DNA from: Schistosoma mansoni
Lineage: Eukaryota > Platyhelminthes > Trematoda > Strigeidida > Schistosomatidae
Assembly (NCBI RefSeq): GCF_000237925.1
Contig: NW_017386017.1
Coordinates: 558,001 to 622,000 of the forward strand
Direction of reading: 5' to 3'
DNA length: 64,000 nt
Part shown: positions 38,401 to 50,500 of the stretch, piece by piece
Position numbering within the stretch: the stretch's first letter is position 1
Layout of the letters: each line of letters begins with the position of its first letter
Program-made: the position numbers and the translations under genes
Notes under the pieces: generated by a model
What the model was told of the DNA's origin: nothing
Databases searched by the model: none
The model's input: only the letters and a program-made list of their open reading frames with translations

Positions 38401-39314
38401 AAAACCTTTGTCTATTGGTCCATCATGAATCACCTGATGCGGTCCTCGAGTTCATGAAAATTAGCGGAGATCCTCCCGTTGCATGTATCAAAGAAATAGG
38501 GTGGAACTTCACTGTTAAACAATTTTATTTTCATTTTATTTTTAACGAAACTGTATCTTCCTTGAAAGAATATCATTTATTTACCCATTTAATTATTATA
38601 CGACCATTACCTCTGATTTACCGGCTAAACTATTATTTCATTTTATGTGGTACATTCTTCTGATTTCTCTTTTGTACTAAATCTTTTCCACTGTAAATAA
38701 GTAATACATTTCAACATTTAATATAATTCTGTCCTGATGCTGTTATAGTGGTCACAAATTCTCAGAGGATCCGACTAATAACATTTATGGAGAACAAAAA
38801 GACTAATGGAGGAGATGTAGCTCCTCATATTACAGGCTTGTCGTTTGGCTGATGAATTAACTATTCGAAATTAATTCAACTTGCCGAAATTTAGGCTATC
38901 ATCAAGTGTACAAAGTTATATACAATTAGTTAGATGCATCACGATTCCCAAAATATCCTTATGTCATTCTTAGTTGTACATACGACTTAAAGATTTTCTC
39001 AACCACATTAAAACACTGTTGCTATCGCTTGAGCAAGAAGTCACCATTTTGTTTCTTTGGTATTTTAGACTGTAGGTATCGAATTAATATATCAGCATCT
39101 GCAGGTGCCTCATGATGAATATTGTTTTGTAAATAAGACGTGAATATTGCTGCTAATCAAGATCAAGTATTATCAACATCCCATCAAATAATTCACTTGT
39201 AAAGGTTGTTTTAATCTTCTAGCTATTAATGTCTGACTGGAACTATTCAATCTCGCCATATTTGCATCCTGTGTAGATTGCCTTTATATTGCTAATAATC
39301 TACTAGCATTTTGT

Positions 39315-39500
39315 GCAAAGTTGGATAGTGGATAGCAGTGGGATCTAGGACACGTGTTTCGTTATATTTTGGACTTGTCGGTCAGATGTACCTGCACTTG
39401 GCTGTTGATGCTCACACACGAACTCGAGCCCAGTACCTTTCGCTCAAAACACCCGATGCGTAATCAAACTACCCCGTGTCTATCTGGACCCAGCAGCAAG
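39315..39500 (-). mobile_element. SM-alpha SINE with decayed hammerhead
   Basis: On the minus strand a tRNA-like head (gcgaaaggtactgggctcga, about 39453-39415) is followed by a hammerhead-like region (about 39393-39330: gtacatct, ccgacaa, aacgaaacacgtgtc, ctagatcccactgctatcca). The layout matches the copy at 43694 but the ribozyme core is altered. Confidence 0.7.
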
Positions 39501-40689
39501 GTAGATAACGCACTACTAATGACCAGTCAGCAAAATACAGATATTTAAACAAAGAATATTCTTTTCAATAAATTCTGACCAATTGCCACATTTGTACATC
39601 TAATCTGGAGTTATGTATCTAAATTAACGATATAAAAGAATGACCACGTTTATGACAAATACTCTGTCTAAAGCGACAGCGCAGGAATTTAGAATCATTA
39701 GTAAGATAAAATAGATATGTAAGTACAATAGTTTGGAGGAGATTGTTGAATTTTCTCAGAACATTCAGTTCCGGATCTGTGCTTTGATAGTGAAATCGAG
39801 ACCAGAAAAAGAATCACGTCGACTAAATACTTCGTTTTATGTATATATAAATTTAACTGCTGTTGTGAAACAAGTTATATTGACTATAGTTCGAGGAATT
39901 CGCATTTCCATATTCGTGAATATCTTTCAGGGCGGCTAAATTGTTGTTGTCGTCAAGACGGAAAATGATTCAATAATAGACCATTTGGTTCAAGTTTGTC
40001 ATAGTCCAGGAATAGATCAATCATTTGCAATAGTACATCTACTTAGTAGATTTTTGATAAAGTTCGTCAGATTAAAAATCTGTCAAATGGCAGAATCAAT
40101 AGATATTAGAATTTAAAAGCCTCAGCTTAATTAGAGATTTGTTGTCTTTGGGCTTTTTTATGTGTTTAACAGGATAATTTAAGAAAATTACCCGCACATA
40201 TCCACTCATCGATTTCTTGCAGAATTGCCCATAGGACAGAGAGTTCCGTAACAATTTTAGCAGTGTGTATTAGAATTGTAGTGATTATGAAGTATAATAA
40301 GCAATTGTACTGAATCCCGTAGTATTTCTCAAATATATTGGGGTTGTCTTAGAAAATTTTGACTCATTGATATTTCTATTTGTCTAGGACAATACTGCGT
40401 AGAACCACTGAATACGAAGAGGATCGTTGGAAATGTCAAATACACCTAGTCCAACCGGAGGAATGGACTCCACCGAATCACTTATCTACTGGTTAAGTTC
40501 TCTTCGCATGAATGACGATTCTAAATTCAGACGCTATTACTTCAAACGGTGTATTTGTCTTAAACTTAGTCATTCTTTTATAGTATTAATTTAGATGTAT
40601 AACTATGAAAATTGATCAGAATTTATTGAAAAGTGTATTCTTAATTCATTTACTTGTAGATTGTAATAGGAAAAATCACTGAATAACTT

Positions 40690-41215
40690 TTCGAGAAGTT
40701 CATGAACATCTTAAAGGCTCTATGTACAAACACCTCAGGCAGAATGAGGGCATACAACCACCTTTTTCCATTGTTTCACCCAAGCAGTGGGGTTAGACAG
40801 GGTTGCCCAATCTTACCATTCCTCTTCAGGTAATGGCGGTGTAGATCTGTTGCCTGGAGAAAGACTTCTCGACCTTGAGTATAGGGATGATATTGTCTTA
40901 CTGTGTGATAATGCCCAAGCCATGCAATCCGCACTTAATCAGTCGGCAATCAGTCTCTATAGGTAAGGTATGTGCTTTGCACCTTCGAAGTGGAAAGTAC
41001 TTCTACAAGACTGGCAGGATTCTAATCCTATACTCAATCTGGGTGGTGAGGAGATAGGATTAGTCTAAAAGTTCGTGTATAAGGGTAGCTGAGTAAGTGC
41101 TAGTGGTAGCATGAGTGATGAGACCAATTCACGTATCGTGAAAGCCAAAGAGGCTTATACCAATCTGGACCATCTTTGGCACCTTCGCGATGTTAGTCTA
41201 GTTGTATATAGATAG
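40690..41215 (+). mobile_element. Decayed, internally deleted RTE reverse transcriptase
   Basis: It starts at the segment gttcatgaacatcttaaagg and passes through the VRQGCPI box (cagtggggttagacaggg). It then jumps to the region around the catalytic motif, where YADD has become YRDD, and ends near 41200 in gttagtctagttgtatat. Old copy on the 3' side of tyrosinase. Confidence 0.75.
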
Positions 41216-41375
41216 ATATATAGATACTAACCAGATTAGGAATTTTATCTAAATATACTTGTTGCCTTAGTAACTAAATAAAATCTATTTCACTTGATTA
41301 CGTAACATCTCCGATATTTAATTTTTTTGAAGGTTGCGTAACTAAAATATTTTTCGAATTACCAAAATTATTATT

Positions 41376-41381
41376 TTTATT
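41376..41381 (-). promoter_or_regulatory. Likely tyrosinase polyadenylation signal AATAAA
   Basis: First canonical hexamer after the stop on the minus strand, about 113 nt downstream. Confidence 0.5.
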
Positions 41382-41494
41382 ACGATTTTAAATTAAACAT
41401 TTTTTTTTTGAGGGGGGGGGAGGGAAACCAAATCATATTGACATTCAATGAAATAAAATGTATCTTTTTTTTTCTAAAAAAGGACCCAATTTTT

Positions 41495-41737
41495 TTAATA
41501 ATAACCTTTTGTTATAGTTTCCATTCTTGAACAGGAATATGGAGGTCGTCCATCATGTGCAAATCTACCAAATAATTTATTATCATAATATACTCCAAAA
41601 TTGGATAAAGGTTTGAAAAATTCTATATTTCTAGCAAGTGGTATAATGCCAATAACAAATGAATAACTTGAATGTCCAGGACGAACATTTTTATCGGGAT
41701 ATGCGTTTGGACTAGGATTATATGTCTTTAACCAACA
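41495..41737 (-). CDS. TYR: Tyrosinase exon 3 (C-terminal)
   Basis: 243 nt from acceptor atttag to the stop. Encodes [33 protein letters not shown] and a divergent tail ending TKGYY. It aligns with the QWLRRHRPLQEVYP and PFIPLYRN segments of vertebrate tyrosinase. Confidence 0.92.
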   Translation of the reverse strand, partial: CWLKTYNPSPNAYPDKNVRPGHSSYSFVIGIIPLARNIEFFKPLSNFGVYYDNKLFGRFAHDGRPPYSCSRMETITKGYY

Positions 41738-44700
41738 CTAAATTTTAGAAAAAAAAGATTATTCAAAACAGAAATGATAATTTGATCAAAATGGGGTTTG
41801 TGGAGATTGTAGTAATTTTAATAGCTGAATTCATGAGTCGATGTAAGTTAGACCACTATTAAAAATCTGGAAGCACTAGATTGTCGTTTCATCTTAGTAT
41901 GGAACTCCTTAGCAATATGCGTCCACAATTCCGCATGCTGGATCCGAACGATTAACCTCTAAACCACTGAGTCGGCATCCAACGTTGTTAATATTTAACT
42001 TCCATCGATCTTTGCATGGCTGCGCAGCCATTCATCCATTGTCTAAGATAGATACCTGTCTCTACCCGATGCGCATTGGATTCCATTGGTCACAGCTTCT
42101 CACTAGTGAGCACATGATGACCATGATCAGAATGGGGTTGTGGAGAGTGCAATAATTTTAATAGTCAAATTTATAAGTCGACTCACGAATTCAACCATTA
42201 AATTAGTACAATTTCCCAATGAGTAGAAAAATTAAATTTTCTGACGTTTCGTAACTCAGTGTAAGCCACTCCTTCAGAAAATAAGTAAATAAAATAAATT
42301 AATCCAAGTTTAAATCATACAAAAGTTTCTTTGTGATCTAAAAATGTTGATTACATTTCTTCCATTCAGGTCCCATTTTTTTCATCTTATTCTTTTTAAG
42401 CCTTAATAATGAGGGTTATATCAGTAAATACCATCAAATATAGGTTGTTGAATGTGATATACATATGTTGTGTATGCTACTTATGTTAACAGATATAAGT
42501 AGTATCTAATACTAATCAGAAGTGGAGTGCCTGGCAGCAAAAAGGTTGAGAATATAAAATTCAAGGTAACAGAAGTGTAAACAGAGAGCAGACGTCATAA
42601 TAACAGGAATAAAGGAATGATGAAGTTTGTAAGAGACAGTTGATGGAAGGTGTGCAAACGAAGTATATTCTATATAGTTTTCATATCTTACCAAGAAACT
42701 CTATAACTGTGTATTAGACAATAAGTCGGTTGTCCTCACTTGATTTCTCGTTCACGACACATATATTTTAGAAAAATTAATCCAACTACTTAAATTAATT
42801 AATTAAATTAGGAGACTTGAATTCATTAAGGTCATTGACCGATAACCGTTGAAAACCTGAAAATACTGGGCAGCTGCTTTAAGCTAGTATGAGACTTTTC
42901 AGGAAAGTAGATTCAAGATTCCACCGCCAGCATTCAAACTTGTGAGCTTCCATACCTCTCGTACGTGGTTAACTTCTATACCAGTGCGCCGAGATTTAAT
43001 GGTGTACAAGGTTAACAACCTCCGGAGAATTTATACTGATGATCCTGATGGGCTCACTGGTGATTAGCTTCGAGAGAAAATTTTCTGAATTCTAATGAAA
43101 AGCCATGGTCAGTGGATTTCAACCAGTCAAGGTGCGAAGAAGGTACTCGCTGAAGACAATAAAATATAATGGCTAAATATCATAGATTGATTGAAGTTAG
43201 ACCTGTGTACCATTGTATACCGGTTCAGTGTTTTCGCGCGATGCTTAAGTCTCTGAGTTTGATCCCTGCTGGTAGGGTCTTAAATACACACTCCAGAGAA
43301 GTTCCATCCTGTTATGAAGCAATCATTTATTGCTTCCAGATTCTCAATGGTTATCTAATTTAGTTCAGTCTGTGATCTCAATAAAATTTAATAATCTGCA
43401 CAACACCTATGGTTATAATATAGACTCAAGTGATGTAATTATTGAATAGTTATGGCACCAATCGATCAAAAATTACTCTATGACCGGAAATTATTTTACT
43501 CATTTTAAAAATCTCCTGTATCGGTACCACTGAGATTTTTAAAAACAAATTGAAGAGACAAATAATTCATTTGTATTCACTTAGTATTGTTTGTTTAAAT
43601 CTTCCTATTGATGATTAGGACTGCAACTGGTCAAACAAACAATACTAAGTACATTCAAACTTCACCCCCATTGCACAAGCAAGTGGCTATCAGGACTCAG
43701 TAGCTGAGTGGATAACGTGATGGCGTTTGAAGCGAAAGGTACTGGGTTCGAGTCCCAGAGCAAACATCAACTCTGAGATGCAGGTACATCCAGCTGACGA
43801 ATCCCAAATAAGATGAAACGCGCGTCAAACTGAATTCCACTGCTAGCCACTCTACATGTTTGCTTATAATTCATTTGTAATCTAAAACACTCAAGGTTCT
43901 AGGTTTGATCTCTGGTAGGGTCATGAGTATGAACTGTTGAGTAGTCTCCTACTGTGACGAAACACTTATCTAATGCTTCCTAATTTCAGTAACTCGGTCT
44001 GTAGCTCTTCTAAGGCTACTGCCGTTCCTAAGCCCGGGTAAAGGAGCAGGGTTGGGCATGGGATCAGCAACTCTATCCTGTAGAAGAAAACATTGCTAAA
44101 AACCGCTAACCAGAATAAACAAATTAAACCATTTAAACTCTGCCCTCCCAGTTGAAGGAAGAGTTATGACACCTCAGGATGAAAGGTAAGATCCTTCAGA
44201 AGTCACGAGGATGATGCCCCTACTAACGACCAGCGTAACAATTGATATAGGTACATGGAATCTTCGGACAATGTAGGAGGCCAGGAGGTCCAGTCAAATA
44301 ACTGCGGAAATGAGGACATGCAAATTGGTGGTGCTCAGAAACACTGAAACTCATTGCACCTAAGCTGAACAGAAAGGGTCAGGTAAAGGAGAGATGCTGC
44401 TGTACTCCAGTCACGAAGAGGGAAATGCTCCAAACACTCACCGAGTTGATCTGATGCTGTCCAGAGAAGCACAAAATGCACTTACAGGATAGAAATCTCA
44501 TGAATCCAGGATCATCAAAGCATCATTCAAAACAAAGAAGGAGGGAATCACAATGAATGTTATCCGATGTTATGCACCCATCAATGATAGCAATGACGAC
44601 AATAAAAGTCAGTTCTACTCGAGGCTGCAATCAATCATAGCTAAGTGCTCAAGAAAAGACCTCAGTGCTAAAGTCGGAGTGGACAACACAGGATACGAAG

Positions 44701-47493
44701 ATATCATGGGACGACATGGACTAGGAGAGAAAAATGAAAATGGGGAGAGATTTGCATATCTATGTGCATTCAACAAATTGGTTATAGGTGGCACAATATT
44801 CCCACACAAACGCATACACTAAGCTACATGGATCTCGCCGGACCACACCACAGAGAACCAGATAGATCATATTTGTATCACTAAAAAATTCAGAAGGATA
44901 GTGGACGATGTGGGAACCAGAAGAATATCTGACATAGTTTCAGATCGCCACCTGGTGGTTGCCAAGATGAAAGTGAAGCTAAAGAAATATTGGACAACTG
45001 GGGAAGCAGAATTATAAAGGTTCAATACAGTCTTCTTCCGGGATACTCACAAACTCAACCAATTCAAGATAACTCTCAACAACAGGTTGGAAACCTTACA
45101 GGATCTTCTGAGAGAAGAAGAAATTACTGTGCAGGACACTTGGGAAGGAATCAAAGAAGCACTAAATTCAACGTCTCAGGAGGTTCTAAGCCGCAAGAAG
45201 CATCATCATAAGAGATGGATATCTATCGAAACCCCGAATAAGATTCAAGAAAAGAAGAACAAGAAGACATCAATTAACAATAGCTGAACAAGAACAGAAA
45301 AAGTCAAGAGACAGGTTGAATACACTGAAGGAAACAAGCAAGTGAAGAGGAGCATTCGATTCGACGAGCAGAAATACGTGAAGGAGTTAGCAACGACAGC
45401 GGAAAAAGTTGCAAGAGAAGGAAATATGAAACAACTATATGACACGATGAAGAAACTGACAGGGAAATATAGTAAACCAGAGAGACCGGTCAAGGGCAAA
45501 GAAGGCAAGCCAATCATTGAAATTCAAGGACAGAGGAACACATGGGTGGAACTCTTGAATAGACCAGATCTACTGAACCCACCAGACATCGAAGCAGCAC
45601 CTACAGACCTTCCTATATATGTCACTCCACCAACGATCGAATAAATCAGGATGGTCACCAAACAAATCAAGAATGGGAAATCAGTAATACCTGAAAATAC
45701 GCCAGCTAAAGCACTGAAGTGAGACATAGCAGCAAATGCAAAGATGTTCCACGTTCTATTCAGGGAGATTTGGGGGAGAAGATAAGTACCGACGGACTGG
45801 AAAGAAGGACACCTCATTAAGATACCAAAGAAAGGAGATCTAAGCAAGTGTGAGAACTACAGAGAAACCACACTACTTCCAGTACCGGGAAAAGTTTTCA
45901 ATAGTGTTGCTGGACCGGATGAAAAACTCAGTAGACGCCCAACTTCGAGATCAACAGGTTGGATTCCGTAAGAATCGGTCGTGCACAGACCAAATCAAGA
46001 CACTGAGGATCATCGTTGAACAATCAATCGAATGGAACTCGTCACTGTACATCAGCTTTCTTGATTATGAGAAGGCATTTGACAGTGTGGATTGTAGGAC
46101 TTTATGAAAACTTCTTCTACACTATTGTGTAGCTGAGAAAATCTTCAACATCATAAGTAATTTATACGACGGACTACAGTGCAAAGTGGTGCATTGAGGA
46201 CAGCTGACAGACACATTTCAAGTAAGGACCGGAGTCAGACAATGCTGCTTACCCTTCACCTTCTCTTTCTTCTTGTGGTTGACTGGACTATGAAAACCTT
46301 GACATGTGACAGGAAACATGGTATAAAATGGATAACTTGGATGCAACTAGATGATTTGGACTTCGTAAATGACCTGGCCCTTCAATCCCATACAAATCAA
46401 CAATTGAGAATGAAGACAACTAGTCTAGTAGAAGTCTCTGCATCGGTAGGCCACAACATATAAAAGGAGGAAAACAAGATCCTCAAATACAACACGGAGA
46501 ATACGAGCCCAATTGCACTTGATGATGGAACTCTGGAAGAGGTGGAAATTTTCACGTATCTGGATAGCATAATTGACGAACAAGGAGGATCCGATTCAAA
46601 TGTAAAGGCAAGGTTTGGCAAAGTAAGAGCAGCATCCCTACAATGGAAGAGAATATATGGAACTCAAAACAACTGTCATCTAATTTCAAAGTGAGAATCC
46701 TCAATACGAACATCAAGACAGTATTATTGTACAGAGCTAAAACTTGGAGAACTATCACAACCATCATCCAAATGGTACAAGTATTTATAAACTATTGCTT
46801 ACTTAAGGTACTGAATGTCAGTTGGCCGGATACCATCAGCAGTAGCCTACTATTGGATAGGAAAAACCAGCTTCCATATGAAGAAGAAATTAGGAAAGGA
46901 CACTGGAAGTGGATAGGACACACATTACGGAAATCATCAAACTGTATAACGAGGCAATCTCTAACTTGGTATCCTGAAGGGAAGCGGAAAAGAGGAAGGC
47001 CAAAGAATACATTACTTTGGGAAATAGAAGCAGATATGAAAAGGATGAATAGCAACTGGAAACGACTGTAAAGCCTTGCCCAGAAGAGAGTTGGATGGAG
47101 AATGCTGGTGTGTGGCCTATGCTCCTCGACGAGGGGTAACAGGCGTAAGTAATGTAAGTACTGAACTTAGTAGATTTTGAATATTACATCCAAATAATAT
47201 TCACTAAACAAGACATTTTTTACGCATTTATATATACATATATATCATATATGAAATTAACTTACTTCAAATATTTTATCTATAAATGTATGATGTAATA
47301 TAAATAATGGATCATTGCTTGCTGTCCCTGTACAACACATACTTCCGTCAACTAATACATGCAGTTTATTATGAAACCATCTTGAATTTGGATCAGCACC
47401 TGGTCGACCGCAAAATCCTTCTAATGCTCGACCGCAAAATCCTTCTAATGCAATATTAAATGATCGACATACAGGACTGAGACGTTCACCAGG

Positions 47494-47544
<51 letters not shown>

Positions 47545-50500
47545 CATATTTGAGAATTTTCAATCACTGTTGTTATGCAACAAATATGAGGTGAACAGTT
47601 TTTTCAGGCATCATAAATAATGAACTAATTATTGGACAACCTGTTTAATTAATAATTCAAGACATTGATTATGTATAAAATTGTCCAATTAAATTTTAAT
47701 TTTATGATCAGAAGGGGTTTTGTGAAGATTTATTATTTTCATAATTGAAAGCGAGATCGTGGATGTACACCGCTGAGGAGTTCCACAATAGGATGAAACG
47801 GTCGTCCAGTGCTTCCAGGTTTTCCTTGGTGATCTAGCTTTAATTTTATTATTTACACGATGTTTAAAGATTTGACCTATTTGTTATTAAAGCTTATTCT
47901 TAGATATTCTATAATGTAGACCTTCATTTATCAATTGAAAAGTGAATATTATAACCATAAGGTTATAGTTTTACGAAAAGATGGCGGCCTGTTTAAACAT
48001 CTAGGCTACCTGTTCCTGTCATCTAGATATTTCAACAAGTTATCTAATTTCGTTTATTTTAATACATCATTATGGCTATTAATTGCAGAACCTATTCAGG
48101 TGCATTTCTGAAAAGTGTAAAACCTTCCGCTGTAAAGGTTACAGAAGGCCTAGTCAGAGATATCGTGGTTGCTGACAATATGCAGCGAGAAGAATGTACA
48201 TTATCCAGATGTCGATTGACTGGACTGCTAACTTCTAACTGGCGATCACTCAATATTTATAGTCAGGAAGGACGAAGAAGTAAGAAATGAAAACTTGTTG
48301 AAGTACTTTGTGCTGAGAATTCTATATTGTACTAAAAATCTAATATTGAATAAAGCTAATAATAATAATCAATTTTCAATGAGATGAATGCTTACTTATC
48401 TAATTTGTTTCTGATTAATTAAATTGTCAATTCATTAGTCAATAGGTTAATAGCTTACATTCATTTATAGAAACATTTATGTTTATAATTCTACTGATCA
48501 TTTTTACAGTTGAAATCATGAGTCAATTGAAGCTAGACCAACATTGGAAAGCCAGAAGCAATGGACGGCGGTTTCGTCCTAGTGTGGGACTATTCAGCAG
48601 TGTGCGTTCACAATCCTGCCTCTCGAGATTCGAACCCGGGACCTATCACTCTCGCGCGAGAGCGCTTAACCACTAGACCACTGAGCCGGCATCCAACAGT
48701 ATTAATTTCTAACTTCAACCAATGCACGAAATTGAGCAACCGTTCACCATTTATCTCCAGTGGGTTGATATCTCACAACAGACGTGGTTGAACTCTACTG
48801 GTTACTGCTTCTCACTAGAACTCCAGGAAATATCTATTGAAGTCAGTCACTAGTGAACATATGATTATTATCAGAAGGGGGTTCTTTGTGGAGATTTTTA
48901 GTAATTTTATGTATAGTATATCTATTAACTATGAAGTAAAAATTATTTCAAAAATTCTGAAATTATATCTTCATTCAAACAGTTTTGATTGCATAATAAT
49001 CAGTTTGTTCTAGTTAAACGTAATGAAAATTTTATATAGAAAACCAATTGCATATTTGTGTTAAGTCATTATAGAAGATGGACGTGCACTGCTGAGGAGT
49101 TCCATAATAGGACGAAACAACCGTCCAGTGCTTCCAGGTTTTCCATCGTGGTCTAGCTTCAATTGACTCATGATTTCAACTATGAAAATACTAAATTCTC
49201 CACAAAACCTCTCCTGATTCATTATAGAAGAATCTACACTCAATGTTATAAACAAGAATTGACTACACAATGACAGATTCTCTATTTATAAATAATACTA
49301 ACATTAATGCTTGTAACTTAAGGCAATATTTAGGCATTCCATACAGAATGCATATATATTAATAAGAGACTGATCAATTATGCAGTCATAAACATCATTT
49401 GGAAGATCCGAATGAACAATAGAAAATGAATTAATAATCTTGAAAACTGTACAATTAAATGATTGGTGAAAATCATGATTTTCCAATAGGTTGTAGCTAC
49501 TGGCACTTTTATTGATTTCAATTCTGATTTAACACCATTGAAGAGCTTGGCGCTAAATATTTTAAAGGAGTTTACACTGTTCAAACGTGTTAGACAAAGA
49601 AAACACTTGTTTAAATGATACTACATTATTTCAAAAGAATTCTTTATATTAGGTAACTTTTATGTGGCATATGTATAAATATAAATATTTGTCTACTTAC
49701 TGTGATAAGCTTAAAACATATTTCAAATCCTCTACATCCGGAAGATTCCCTTTTTTAAATTCCCGTGTAATTGTTAACCTCTTTCTAGATTTCTGACAAC
49801 CAGAACAAAGCATATCTTTTATTGGTTCATAACAGAACTCAGTTAGATTACTAAATGGTGATCTAGATGATATATGTCTTCCAAGATCACTGAGTCTACC
49901 TGGTGCACCAATATATCTATTTGTACATATATCACAATATGTTAAACCAGTCCAATCCCAATATGGTGTTGCAAAATCTGTTATACCAAATACTTTCATC
50001 GCAATTTTAGACATTAATCTCTCCCATAACAGACCATAATAACGATGCCATGTTGGAAAACAAACACCATCATGATTGAAATTTAATATTCCATAATCTT
50101 CACAATCTTTAACATTTTTATATAATGTACTACGACTACCATAACGATGTAAATAAGTAATATAATATTGAACAGAAGCATGTTCTAATCTAGGCTCTCT
50201 CAATGGATCAACATACCAATTATTCGATTCATCAACTAATAGATAACCAGATGGCCATGTTTGACTTAATACAATTACAGTTTTAAATATATGTAGCTCT
50301 TTATTACTTAATGTCCTGATATCACGTCGTATTCTAACTGAACGTTTATTACAATATCGTCCTTTCCATCCAAACCAACATTCATCACATGCTGAACCAA
50401 AATAATTACCATAACATTGACAAAAATATGTAAAATAACGTTTTGGCCAATCAATTCTATCATCAATTAAAAATACACTTGGTATTTTTTCTCTTGGTGT

